This document shows positions 24,539 to 39,691 of a DNA stretch of 64,000 nt, piece by piece (positions within the stretch are counted from its first letter, which is position 1; every line of letters starts with the position of its first letter). Source of the DNA: Malaya genurostris (taxonomy: Eukaryota > Arthropoda > Insecta > Diptera > Culicidae); contig NC_080571.1 of NCBI RefSeq assembly GCF_030247185.1, forward strand, positions 65,200,172-65,264,171. The letters are read 5' to 3'. Both the position numbers and the translations under genes were made by a program. The notes beneath the pieces were generated by a model. The model worked only from the letters and a program-made list of their open reading frames with translations. It did not search any database and was not told the origin of the DNA.

Positions 24539-25730
24539 AACCTGAAAGAGCTGGCCATTGAGCTGATAACTGTTTCAAAAAAGTTCTAGCTATTGGAAGG
24601 AATGCCGTTATGATGGTCTTTAGAGGTTCAGAAACATTGTATGCTGCGAAAATCCATTCTACAATTTCCGAAAACTTCAGTAATCCTGATGGTGGCTGTG
24701 AAACGGAGCCCACTGGATTATTGTCTTTTCTTGAGCTAGTTCCTGGATTGGTTTGTGAATTTGACAAACCAGGAGGCACAGTTTTTGGTTTTAAATTTGG
24801 CTTTTTAGCTTTAACACGGGGATCTTTTTTTGAAGCTGTAATTTTAGGTGTCTTTTTTGGTATTTTGTGGTTTGGTAATCTCCTCTTAACAGACCCTTGA
24901 GGAGTGACAAACGAGGTATCTTCACTATTTCCGTCGGAGTCAGATTCCTCTGGCTCCATAAGATTTGAAAAACCGTTTTCGGTTTCCAAAGGGGAGACAT
25001 GTATGACCGTTTTAAGCATTTCTGCATATGTGCGCTTAGACCGTGCTTTTAAAGAAAGCTTCATTTTGTCTTTACGCAACTTAAATGCAGCGCATACTGA
25101 AAGATCATCATGAGGTCTCTCCCCACAATAAACACATTTTTCAACATCTTTATCGCAAAGATTATCCTTATGAGGCCCTTGACATTTGATACATTTGGAC
25201 TTATTACTACAGTAAGTAGCTGTATGCCCGAATTTTTTACAGTTCGTGCAATTCATAACATGCGGTACGAAAAGCCGAACAGGAAGACGAATTTTATCGA
25301 TATAGACATGGCTAGGCAACGCAGATCCGGCAAATGTTACACGAAACGAATCTGAGGGACGATACGACTTTTTTCCATCGACAATAGATGCTGAGTACAA
25401 TTGCTTGCACTCGAGTATCTTAACTCCCTCAAGCATGGAGTTTTTAAAACGACCAACTCCATTTTTAAGCAAATCATCGGCCGTCAGACTTGCTTCAGTC
25501 ACAACACCGTCAATTTCCACCTCCTTCGATGGAATGTAAACTCGATATTCAACAGAAAATAATTTACAGGTTACAATTTCGTTCGCCTGTTTCAAGTCGT
25601 TGACAACAACTCGAATTTTATCTCTATTAACTTTACATATTTCTTTAACTTCAGAGAAATGTGATGTCAAATCCTTGGTAATTTGCATCAAATTTAAAAT
25701 CTTTTCTTTTTTCGAAGATAGACTATCCAT
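24519..25730 (-). CDS. LINE ORF1, Gag-like nucleic-acid-binding protein
   Basis: A 403-codon frame. The central region (about residues 10-155) is the conserved Gag-like domain of mosquito I-type ORF1 (DGVVTEASLTADDLL, GVGRFKNSML, RLPVRLFVPHVMNCTNC). Three Cys/His knuckles follow at about 158-205: CTNCKKFGHTATYC, CIKCQGPHKDNLC and CVYCGERPHDDLSVC, expected to bind the element's RNA. The tail is Lys/Pro-rich with a hydrophobic end. The natural start was probably the ATG at 25831 (MDDLMEDHPNPIQD), whose frame meets this one only through a one-base slip in the six-base A/T run at 25707-25712. From the ATG at 25730 a slightly shortened protein could still be made. Confidence 0.88.
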   Translation of the reverse strand: MDSLSSKKEKILNLMQITKDLTSHFSEVKEICKVNRDKIRVVVNDLKQANEIVTCKLFSVEYRVYIPSKEVEIDGVVTEASLTADDLLKNGVGRFKNSMLEGVKILECKQLYSASIVDGKKSYRPSDSFRVTFAGSALPSHVYIDKIRLPVRLFVPHVMNCTNCKKFGHTATYCSNKSKCIKCQGPHKDNLCDKDVEKCVYCGERPHDDLSVCAAFKLRKDKMKLSLKARSKRTYAEMLKTVIHVSPLETENGFSNLMEPEESDSDGNSEDTSFVTPQGSVKRRLPNHKIPKKTPKITASKKDPRVKAKKPNLKPKTVPPGLSNSQTNPGTSSRKDNNPVGSVSQPPSGLLKFSEIVEWIFAAYNVSEPLKTIITAFLPIARTFLKQLSAQWPALSGFVSFDG

Positions 25731-25830
25731 GGCCCAGTGGTACCCTGTGGATAATGTTTAGCCCTCGGAGTATTTATGCTCTGACTAGTATCCTGAATCG
25801 GATTCGGATGATCTTCCATAAGATCATCCA

Positions 25831-26533
25831 TTACATTAATTTTTTTTTGTAAATTAATAATACCAAAATGAAAACTTATATTTAGTAAAATTTCAGATAT
25901 AAGAAATAAAAAATAAATTAAATTAAATCTACCTTGTAGCTGATGTCTCTGTTCCTTTATCGTGAAGAACGACGTGAAGCTCTTCCAACGATTTCCAATT
26001 AGCAGTCTTTTGCTGTTTCCAATTGGCAGTCTTCTGTCGTTTTCTGCTATCTCAGTTGCTCTGCCGTCGTTGTGGTCACCACTGAACTTGGTGTGCTGCC
26101 TGTACCTGACCCCAGGTACAGTGCTTTTGCTCTTGGTGGCGATCAAATGCGATGCTTGCAGTGTAGCACCTCGCGATAAATGCCGTCTCTTTTGATCCTA
26201 CGCAGCGTACAAATTCTGGTACCTGGTAGATCAGCACTGGGTTGCTTTAGCACCTTTGTGCCTTTGCACCCCTTCGTCTTCGCACCTTTATGCGATGGCA
26301 CCTCTGTGACTCGTCACTTCTATGCTCTCGCACCTCTGTGTCTCTATACCTCTGTGCGTATGAACGGGATGGCCTTCGTTGCTAGCTTTCCAGTCGGGAA
26401 ACGCCCCGAATATTGCGTTTGCTATGGGCAGTTTAACTACCTGAAGCTTAGAATTGTCTCGGTAGCAGCCGTTAACTCACGAGCCAGTACAATCGAAACA
26501 CAACCTCTTCGCTTGAATGGTTTTTACTGAATG
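25831..26533 (-). promoter_or_regulatory. LINE 5' UTR, likely internal promoter region
   Basis: About 700 bases lie between the element's 5' end (cattcagtaaaaaccattc on the minus strand, abutting the duplication) and the probable ORF1 start. The window 26240-26360 holds a loose array of the word cacctctgtg/cacctttgtg on the plus strand. Internal promoters at the extreme 5' end are usual for I and jockey elements, and the tcagt near the start resembles an initiator. The promoter role is inferred. Confidence 0.5.
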
Positions 26534-26547
26534 AGAAATCATAGATT
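26534..26547. repeat. Right target-site duplication of the I-type LINE
   Basis: A perfect 14-bp copy of agaaatcatagatt from 20038-20051, at the element's 5' boundary. Confidence 0.93.
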
Positions 26548-26693
26548 CAACAACAACAATACAGTAACAGTAACATGAAATATAAGATTAGTACATAAAA
26601 TTTGTAGTGGAAATTATTATTATTTATATACTGTGGGTATAATGAACACAAAAATTACATATGTCAGTTCAAGTAGATATACAGATAAAAACG

Positions 26694-27900
26694 TGTTTAA
26701 TCCACCTAGCAGTGAGATGATACCTTTTTTTTTATCAATCCGCATGTGTTTTTTTGCATGAATATTCTTCGGTGTTTAAGTTTTCATGACATTATTTTAA
26801 TGACCGTCGTTTTAAGCGACAATTTGAGATTTTAGGCACTCATTACTCTGTATTCGAAACTGCAAATCGGATCGAATTTAAATCTAGAAGTGTGATAATC
26901 GATTAAAGATGCCATGTAAGTTCCACTTTAGAGTTTACGGTAATTTAAGGTACTTCCAGAGCCGGTATTCAGGAACCAGTATAACCTAAACCGATCCGTA
27001 TAGCCATATGACGAATAAATTACAACAGTTTTAAGTCCAACTTTGAAACTTTTCGGGATTGTCATCTTCTATATCGGTTTGAATTTTGTAAATTTATCAT
27101 CATGTAATTCGAGAACCGGAAGTCATAATTGGATAAAATTAATTAATTTTTGTGTGTATGCATAAAATTAATTAATTTTGTATATAAGTTTATATTAATT
27201 TGAATTTTTGTTTCTGAAATTTGATTAGGCTTTTTTTGATAGAACGATTGAGCTTTGAGAAACGATTTTGTACTGGAACCGGAATTCTAAAATCGGTATG
27301 GCCGAAGTCAGATAAATTCACCTGAGTAGCTGTATAGTTAACATTTGTTTCAAAATATTTGAAAATCAGTGAAGACATCTTTGAGAAATCATAGCACGAA
27401 TTAAATTTTTAGGTGCCTTCTGAATCGAAAACTGAATACCACTAAAACTGAAAAAAATTAATTTTTTTTATCGACTATCCAAATCTGCTAACCCGATAAA
27501 CCTTATTAATTTATGTGGAATAGACATTTTTATACTAATCACCCTGTATCTCCGAAACCGGAAGTTGGATCTGACTAAAGAGCAAGATATTTTATAGAAT
27601 CTGGAAACTTTTCATTTGAATCCTAGATGATTCTTAGATTTCATTTGAATCTTAGATCGGTTCAGCCATCTACGAGAAGAATGAGTTACACAATTTTGAT
27701 TTGGTTTCACATATCATCCTGTAGTTCCGGAACCAGAGGTCGGAACCAAACATAATTCAGGAACTTTGTTTGGGAGCATACGACTTTTCGTATGAATCTG
27801 AATTTGTAGAAAAGAAATTTTCCGAGAAAATTGAGTGAAATTATTTGTCACACACGCATTTGCTGATCTCGACGAACTGATTCGAATGGTATATAGATGT
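26694..27900 (+). repeat. CCGGAAGT-type dispersed repeat, copy 3
   Basis: The left end is tgtttaatccacctagcag. Several internal units follow (accggaagttggat, aggaactttgttt, atcggttcagccatc). It stops near 27900 after gacgaactgattcgaatgg, before the expected gggcctcgg block and hairpin end, so its right end is truncated. Confidence 0.65.
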
Positions 27901-28099
27901 TATGTTCTTCCAGCATTTATTGCTGTAAGTAGTTTAAAACAATATAATTAAAAAAATTCTGCCATCATCTGGTTTATATATGTCATATTCGAACGATTAT
28001 GTTGCCAAAAACGAGCCGTGCTAAAACCGGTCCGAAGCTAAATGTCATGAAAAAGGATGCTGTACACAGTCTTTTTGGTACTTAGAAACAATTGTATGT

Positions 28100-29696
<1,597 letters not shown>

Positions 29697-29871
29697 ATCA
29701 ATGTGAAATGCAAAAATACATACGCCCTTTTTAAAAATCAGTCGTGTGTCGGATTGACCTCTCCATCGGTTCAAAGCTTATGGTTTGCCATACTGAATCC
29801 ATGTGCAAAGTTTCATCCAAATCGGAGAAGGTCGAGTCTGACGATCTGCTAAGCATTTCTTGAACTGCTCA
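29697..29871 (+). repeat. Solo arm of the foldback family found at 39.7 kb
   Basis: The phrases gtgaaatgcaaaaatacata, cagtcgtgtgtcggattgac and ccaaatcggagaaggtcgag match the right arm of the foldback element at 40525-40680 almost word for word. Only one arm is present here. Confidence 0.75.
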
Positions 29872-30274
29872 CTATCATCATTTGAAAAAGTTGGTAAACA
29901 AAGTAAGCAGTATTTCTATAGAGACAAAGTCTAGATATCCAGAAAATTTAATTAAAATCTGAGAGGATGCTGTCAACTACGGATACGATTTTGTGTTAAA
30001 TAGGTAGTAAGTTGTTTATTTTTATTCCAGTTTTTTTTTTAGTTTTTCATTTGCCAGGAATCACAAATTAATCATGATCTGTAATTTGTTTTACTGATGA
30101 CTTTCGCTATGGAAAACGATTTCAATTTGTCCAAGACAAAACGTAAAAAAGTTTGGCTAAATGTTCTATATACTTGTAAACAAAAATCTTTTATATATAG
30201 TATGAAAACTGCAGGTTCGAGGAGAATGCCTTGTGTAATGTAAAAGTAACAATACCCTGAGGATAAACGTTGTC

Positions 30275-30400
30275 ACAAATATTTTGTTTGTTTCGATTAT
30301 AGAGGTTTTAACCATAAGATTATTCGTTTCTTCGGACCAGAAAAACTTTCTGACCCTATGTGCGAGGTTGGGAGTCGAACCCGGATGGGGAATGTGTTCT
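30275..30400 (-). repeat. Possible tRNA-derived SINE, 3' part
   Basis: On the minus strand the phrase gggttcgactccc near 30365-30380 is a good Pol III box B. It is followed by about 90 bases ending in an A-rich cgaaacaaacaaaa. No box A was found, so this may be a 5'-truncated SINE or a chance match. Confidence 0.35.
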
Positions 30401-30429
30401 AGGAAACTGTTCAAACGTTAAAGTTAAAA

Positions 30430-32811
30430 AAATGACATTTGAAATAACCTAGCCTGACTTAACATCGTCAAATAGAATCTGTTTCCATATCAAAGAAAAC
30501 TAGTAACTCTGTGATGCTGTAGAGTCGAACTGGGCAAAAGTTTTCCGAAAGCTTCTACGCATTTGCTCGTATGGCATACCAAGTGATAGCATGCATGATG
30601 TTCACGGAAGTCATGCCCATGTACATGGAATATTAGAGTTCGTTTCTATCCGGAATGAGGAAGAAAGGTGAAGGTTCAATTTCAGTTTATTTGATATTCC
30701 GACTGCATATGACTTGAGATTAAATTTTTTTCGAAAAGGCTAGTAAAAAGTTTTCCAGAAACTTTCCAGCACTCGCTCTGAAAATCGTTCAGATCAAGCG
30801 TGAATGTCGGCTACGATGGGCAATCCTACCAGTGCATTCCGGGGCCCTAGACCGCATTATCCCTTATCAATCTGCTGTCATGTACCCGCTTTGCCTAAAC
30901 AAATCCAATAAAGATTTTACAAATTGGCTGTTCAGCGATTTTCTCGGTAAGTTTGTGTGCACCTTTGTGGTGTCGCTGCACCGCTCCACCGCTGTCTCCC
31001 GGCCAGGTTTCTGCCACCGAACCACGGATCCTCCTGGTGGATTACGAGGGTGACACTTATTGATTTTTGTTGTCGTCGTGTGTCTGATGCCACATGTCAA
31101 TGTTTTTTTTCCCTGGTCGGGGCTTGTCTCCTCCATCCAACCAGAATCATTTCTTCTTCCGACACGACATCAAGCATCAGTCACACGCGGTTGCACAAAT
31201 TGGGCAGAATGTGACGGAAGTGAATGCCGACCGGCGATAGTGAGTGCCATCGGAGCTGACGGCCGCTGCTGATGGTGACGGTGTGTGGGTGTGTTGTGTT
31301 GGCAGCTTCGTGGCAGCGGAATCCATATCTTCGTGCCCCCCGGGTTCCGAGGTCGGACCGGGGTCGTGTCGAGGGTCGCCGAGGGAAATGAAGACATCTT
31401 TTCCATATCGCTCAGCTTGGGCGATACGAACGAGTGAGAACTTTGACAGTCGACGGACGCATTCCGGGTTGTTGAGGATGGTGTTTTTCGTAAAAACTTT
31501 TCTCTGACTTTTCTGTTCGTGTGATGGTGGCGGTTGCTGCTCGTCCTGATTAGGGGAGAATTCTATAGCAGGAAGGAAACAACATGCGCTGAGAGTAATA
31601 ACAATATGAGATGCAGCAGCCATTGAAGATAAAGCCAACTGCTTAGGGTTGGCTTCGGTTGCGGGATGAAGGTTAAAGAACAAAAACGCTAACTTCGATT
31701 GTCTCATCAAATATGATATCCTGATTCGACATTCGACATACAATGAAACTGCAGCCCCTGTTTACTTTACTTCATTTTGAATAGTAGATGAAAGGCTTCT
31801 TCAATTTGTGAGCTGATCGAGATGAACATCGAAGCTGGTAAATTGCTCGAACGGAACGAGTGAGTGAACACGATTGAATTCAGTTGTGAGACCACCCCAT
31901 GCGATGTCTGCAACGCAACCGAAAGTGACGGATTAAATTATCATATCAGCAGCCCACTCCCCTTCGCCTCTGGAGACAGAGCAGCCAGAAAGGAATCGTT
32001 GGGAATACATTCTGACATCAGTCGAATCTTTTCAGCTTACTGTATCGAGCAACTTTTTCCTGTCTTGAAATGTAAATCCAACTGTTGCTTTTTCCTTATA
32101 AAGCAATAGAATCCCACAGAGCAGTGAGGGAATCACTTTCCTGGGAGACATGAATCGCTCAGCAGTACTAAGCCACCACACTGCCAAAAAAAAAAAAGAA
32201 AATAAAGATTCGACGACGAAAGCCGGGAGGAAGCCGTGTTGCTCATTTCCGTTTCCCTTCCTTCCTGCTCAAAGCATACTTTGTTCGGTTCGACGAGAAG
32301 CACGTTCCAGCTCGGTATGGTCCTCCTGGTGACGGTTCTTCACACCGGAGACGTGCTGAAATTACGAAACAAGCGTCATCTTTCGGATGGGGACGGTTCT
32401 TCGACTCTCTAAAGTTCCTTCTCCAGACGAGGAATGGCTAGATCAACAAGGATATGGCTAAATTAAAGTCCTAGGAGCTGCATTTTGTTTAAAGGTGAAC
32501 TAGTCATCGATTGGAGGAGGGATTGTTTTCGGGTTGTCGATTATATCAACTGTCATGTGCACAAACTGGTCACCCACGAGGACTTTTGATTTTGTTTTGG
32601 TGTTTGGTTCTTTATAAACGCTCCTCGATCCATGTTACTTGATAATTACTGTTAAATTCCTTGATTAATTCTGAAATCTCGATAACAATACTTTTCGTGA
32701 AATATTGTTTGTTTACTTTGCTCGTTTAGTGCCCTTTGACGGCTCGATTGGTTCTTTTAGGCTTCACTCTGCAACTCTTATTATAACAAGCACTCTGGTT
32801 TTTTTTATGTA
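30430..32811. other. Unique-looking DNA, no supported gene
   Basis: 30.8-31.6 kb is GC-richer than its surroundings and gives overlapping open frames on both strands. The longest, on the minus strand at 31177-31743 (188 codons), has no recognisable domain and is rich in H, T, S and P. It could be noncoding conserved DNA, a UTR or part of an intron. No transposon signature was seen. Confidence 0.4.
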
Positions 32812-32812
32812 T

Positions 32813-35672
<2,860 letters not shown>

Positions 35673-35707
35673 CATACTAGAATCACAGGAAGTGAATATG
35701 TAGGCAT

Positions 35708-36917
35708 TAGGGTGGTACAAAATATTGATTTCAACTCCACCAAACTTTTCCTGTTCCTTTTGCGCCCCATAAGCACCAATGCAAAATTTTAGCTCGATCG
35801 GAGAAACTATATTTTCGCGCCCGAGGTTTAAAGTTTGTATGGGATTTAGTATGGAGAAATTCACTTTTTACAAAAAAAATCGGCTGGAGATCAACCTATG
35901 AACTCTAAAAATCAGTGCATGTGTTATTTTTGTAGGAAATTTAGCTAGGAAGAACAGTTTAAAAGATCACAAAACAATCCGACGTTTGTAGAAAAAGTTA
36001 TTAAAGGAAAACCAGCACAAGGTTCGGATAGTGGCTCATTCCTTAATACATCTAGCACCACTGCTGCTAGTGGTGGTAATATGATTTTGTTTTCTTTTAT
36101 TATTCCATATCGATTGATTTGAGTTGTTTGATGTCTTTACAAAAGTTTCTCAGCGTATTATGAGAATTTTTTAATGTGACAAGCCAGGCTCGAAAACTCA
36201 CTGTAAAGACACAAAAATGTCTAATTTTTTAAATTGAAGCAATTTGGTTTTGGAATCTTCTACAATACTTTAGATAAGCTCAAATCCAATAACTTTGCCG
36301 AAGATATAAACTCTCTATCTCTTAAAGTTTAGAATATATAAACGGTACTATGTTATGCAAACAAAAACACAATTTACATGACTTTTTTGTGTCTTTACAG
36401 TGAAGTTCGGGGCATGGTTTGTCACTTTAAAATAATCTTCATTCTCTGCTGAGTAAGTATCGTGAAGATATCAAACAATTCGGATCAATCGTTATAGCAC
36501 ATTAAAAGGAAGTCACATCATTTTACTTTCACTAGCAGCAGTGGTGTTAGATATATTAAGGAATGAGCCATTGTTTGGACCTTGTGTCGGTTTTTCTTAA
36601 TTATTTTTTTTTACAAATATCGGATTGTTTTGAAGTCTTCGAAGTTTTTCTTCCTCGTTAAATTTCCTACAAAAATGACATACGCACTTATTTTTAGAGT
36701 TCATAGGTTGATCTCTAGCCGATTTTTTTTGTAAAAAGTAAACTTCTCCATACTAAATCCCATACAAACTTTAAACCTTGGGCGCGAAAATATAGTTTCT
36801 CCGATCGAGCTAAAATTTTGCATGGTGCTTATGCGACCCAAAAGGAACAGGAAAAGTTTGGTGGAGCGAGGAAAAAAACCTTTTCATCTTTTTCCCATAC
36901 AACCTAGTCCCACCCTA
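35708..36917. mobile_element. Palindromic hAT-like element with 8-bp target duplication
   Basis: The element starts tagggtgg and ends ccaccCTA, and is flanked on both sides by the same 8 bases gtaggcat (35700-35707 and 36918-36925). The arms are complementary over at least 360 bases (for example tttagctcgatcggagaaac on the left and its reverse complement on the right). Inner pairing also occurs: the word gtgtctttacagtg near 36395 mirrors cactgtaaagacac near 36200. There is no coding capacity. The 8-bp duplication and TAGGGTG-type ends suggest the hAT group; P-type elements also make 8-bp duplications. Confidence 0.85.
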
Positions 36918-36925
36918 GTAGGCAT

Positions 36926-37489
36926 ATATACCTTGATGTACCTTGATTCAAAACATCATAAAAGTATCACACTCTAGAGTCGATAGGGACAAATATTGGG
37001 CTCCAGAATTTTTCAGACTCCCTTGTTCTACTACTACGCGTCACAGATCGAATCCTAACTTTGTCAGTTATTGTTAGCAATGTTTCCGTTAAGATCGCGG
37101 TGTAGAAATGAATTCAAAATTCAAAAATCGTTGCTGCAATCCATTTAATTTTGAGCCTCATATAAGCAAAAATCAAAAACATTCGTTGCGTCGGCTTTCT
37201 TCTTCCTTTCTTGATTTTTTTGCAAGCAAATGATGTTTTGTGTGCACCGTGTTACCGTAAATAGACAACAGACAATCCCAGCGTTGGAAATCAACGAGAC
37301 TGACAATAACGATTAGACCAAAGTGAGTTCACAAAGTACATTAGAATAATCCATATACCATAAACGTCCATTCAATGTTGTATAATAAATGCATATTTTT
37401 AGTTTTCCTTGAAAAGGCCATCAAAAACGGCCGAAACGTCGGGCAATTTTCTAAACAAATCGTTTGCCTATATCCATTTGACTGAGAAA
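36926..37489. other. No gene; short shared phrase
   Basis: The only recognisable item is the phrase aacggccgaaacgtcgggca at about 37425. Its reverse complement occurs near 10035, next to copy 2 of the CCGGAAGT-type repeat. The phrase may mark the edge of a wider repeat. No coding frame was found. Confidence 0.4.
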
Positions 37490-38010
37490 GCCGCATTTTT
37501 TTCCGATTTGCTATTGAATTTCATCTTCATTGGATTTCCGGTTCCGGCATTATAAGGTAATATGTGCAAATCTATGAGAAAATGTGAACTCAATTTTCTA
37601 AGAAATTTCTCAACCGATTTCCACAAACTAAGATGCTAAAAAAAGGTCTTGAAATTCTTTAAAAAAAAGTCCTCGAAAATTTTATCCTGATCCGACTTCC
37701 GGTGCCGGTATTACAGCGCGATAAGCTAAAAATTTTCAATTTCCTAAATATTTTTTCACAAGTGATAGCGAAACAAGGTGCAATTTTTTATAAAACTTAC
37801 TGGTAAATTCATCTAGTTGACATACCTTGTTAGTAAGTGGATATATAAAACTACTTTGAGACTACGCGTCCCCGGTTTCCGCTTCCGAAAGCACCGATAA
37901 TAGTGAAGAAAAGCTCCATAAACCGGAACTCACTTCGATTTCTCAGCAATGGTTAAACCAATTTTCACAAATCATGATTCAAATTAAAGCTCTCATTTTT
38001 TTTTGGTATT
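37490..38010 (-). repeat. CCGGAAGT-type dispersed repeat, copy 4 (partial)
   Basis: Reversed units with gacttccggtgccgg and ccggtttccgcttccgaaag. The stretch 37740-37960 is the reverse counterpart of 54300-54530 in copy 5 (gcaccgataatagtgaagaa and its complement). Both ends are missing. Confidence 0.65.
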
Positions 38011-38180
38011 TTGAACCCGAAAACCCAATTTTTTTGGGTTCGGTCGGGTAAAGGTATTATTATAGGCAACATTTGCCGTGAATTGACTTAGTGTTTTTCC
38101 AAAAATGAAGATGGTTTTAAAACCATTTAAGGGTATTTGCGATACTTCAACTTATTTGAAGAAAAAAATAATCTTAATAT

Positions 38181-38300
38181 TTTTTACGTTTCGCATTCAG
38201 CTCATCAGTGCGTCAGCAGTTTATGTTGAACTGCTAAGGTCACCTAACGGTTCAACATAAACTGCTGACGCACTGGTGAGCTGAATGCGAAACATAAAAA
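38181..38300. repeat. Near-perfect hairpin repeat (51-bp arms)
   Basis: Arms 38181-38231 and 38250-38300 pair with only two mismatches around an 18-base loop. The arm contains cattcagctcatcagtgcg and agcagtttatgttgaac. Half or full copies of the same unit occur near 13.3, 38.55, 39.64, 40.9, 41.15, 41.5, 49.86 and 62.46 kb, often next to a phrase gtgccctagcaca. It could be a small MITE or the end of a larger one. Confidence 0.85.
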
Positions 38301-38795
38301 AAATTAAAACTAGTCATGTGCACTTTAGCACAAAACGGTACACATGAGGTACCAAACCCCTAAATGAAAAATAATCATTTTGACACAAGAATATGGTTTC
38401 ATATCTCAAGAGCATTAAATGGAGAAAGGTCTGTATGAGTAAATGTACTGCACTCAAAAAAAATTGGTATGGCTCAGATTTATTGCTCTTGTTTCGAATA
38501 AAAAAATTGTGATCCTATTGGAGATGCCTATTGCTACATTTTGTCTTCGACTCATCAGTGCATTAGCAGTTTACAGTCTTTTACATAAGAGCGGGGTCAC
38601 GATTGATCGCGATTGGTAAAGTGAAATGGTGTGATTTTTTTTTAACACAGAGTGCAGTAGTATCCTTCATGCAATGCGAGAATAAATCAGCTAACTATTG
38701 CTTAGAATTCGATCTTAACATTTTGCCAAAATGAGTACCGCGTACGCTACGCGGTTCGAACAGTTTTTTAGTGCTCGCACCCGAAAGGTCCCAAA

Positions 38796-39490
38796 ATGAC
38801 CCAAGCTGCCGCGGCGAAATGCATGCAAAAGTCGAAACAGTTTGTGAGTAAGTGGGTGAGTCGTTTTAAAGATGTGAAAAATGTCGATGACTTTCCAAAT
38901 TGCGGTTCTGTCGGTGTATTGTCGGTAAAAAGACGAAAATGTGATTTGTGACCTGTTTTTGAAGAATCTGTTCGCAGACATTTGATCGCAAATAATTTGA
39001 ACTTTCGGAGTACTTTTCAAAAACCGATGTTGAGTGAAAAACATGTGCAAAAACGTCTTGAATGGGTCAGAGATAAAAATGGTGTCGTAACCTTGAATTG
39101 GCCCTCTTAGTTGCCCAATACCAATCCAATTGAAAACGTTTGGGAAGATGAAGCTTGGAAAGAACCGACCACACAATTTGAAGCAGCTTGTTTATCCCGG
39201 GTTGGCGGTTCAATGCATAGGGCACTGGTCTTACAAACCAGTTGTCGTATGTTCGAGCCCCGACCTGGAAGGATTCGTAGTGTCAGTAGAATCGTCGAAC
39301 CAGCCATGCAATGGTTCTGTACACTCTGAATCGGCTGCGAGGTCTGTTGAAACAGAAGGTCAAATTCCACTATAGGAATGTAATACCAAGGCTTTGGCTT
39401 GTTCGCCGAATTCACAAAATTTGAAGGTAGTTTTCAGAAGAATACGCGCCAAATCCCGCTCAAAGTATGCCTCGAAAGTGTCAAGCTATG
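38796..39490 (+). pseudogene. Tc1-like transposase remnant
   Basis: From the ATG at 38796 the frame reads MTQAAAAKCMQKSKQFVSKW, a helix-turn-helix start. Stops follow, then a jump to NTNPIENVWED near 39120, the third-motif block with the catalytic Glu of DD34E-type enzymes. The first two catalytic Asp regions are absent, so there is a large internal deletion. The C-terminus (HNLKQLV ... VFRRIRAKS) is split by the SINE. It encodes nothing functional. Confidence 0.75.
39184..39411 (+). mobile_element. tRNA-derived SINE
   Basis: The head folds like a tRNA: an anticodon-like arm ctggt-cttacaa-accag (anticodon position TAC) and a box B gttcgagcccc. A tRNA-unrelated body follows (39260-39400). Near-duplicate words acacaatttgaag at 39171-39183 and cacaaaatttgaag at 39412-39425 flank it. 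They fit a target-site duplication within the Tc1-like transposase codons N-L-K. The exact 5' boundary is uncertain by about 10 bases. Confidence 0.75.
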
Positions 39491-39691
39491 ATTAACGCTG
39501 AAGAGGATGGGACTTGCTATTGATGTATTTACTTGTTAGTTTTTGATCTAATAAAACAATATTCAAAAGTATTTTCTTGTTGAGTCTTCATTTTTCATTT
39601 TCTCACAACAGTGACCACGCTCTTGTGTAACATACTGTGCGTTGAACTGCTAACGTCATCTAACGACTCAACATAAACCGCTAAACAGGTG

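Larger units (their letters stand above)
20052..26533 (-). mobile_element. Near full-length I-type non-LTR retrotransposon (LINE)
   Basis: On the minus strand the order is 5' UTR, ORF1 with zinc knuckles, ORF2 with apurinic-type endonuclease, reverse transcriptase and RNase H, then a 3' UTR and poly(A) (the T-run to 20059). A perfect 14-bp duplication flanks it. An RNase H domain after RT, together with a Gag-like ORF1 carrying CCHC knuckles, places it in the I/R1/LOA-like group; I favour the I group from the protein phrasing. ORF1 and ORF2 overlap by 20 bases. The copy is young (intact duplication, long open frames) but cannot work: a 459-bp inverted piece of its own endonuclease lies between endonuclease and RT, and the ORF1 start region has a frameshift. 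Confidence 0.93.
38584..39627 (+). mobile_element. Tc1-like element, deleted, carrying a SINE
   Basis: The terminal inverted repeats are cataagagcggggtcac on the left and cacaagagcgtggtcac, read in reverse, on the right, with two mismatches. A TA dinucleotide lies on each side (38582-38583 and 39628-39629). Total length is 1044 bases, of which about 230 are the inserted SINE. The element sits inside a copy of the hairpin repeat: its two halves flank it at 38548 and 39633. Confidence 0.85.

Noticed and set aside
31177..31743. 188-codon minus-strand frame
   Set aside because: There is no recognisable domain, overlapping open frames occur on the other strand, and the GC-rich composition explains the openness.
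39194..39265. A functional tRNA-Val (TAC)
   Set aside because: Only the anticodon-like arm and box B are good; the acceptor stem does not pair, and the unit continues into a SINE body with target duplication.
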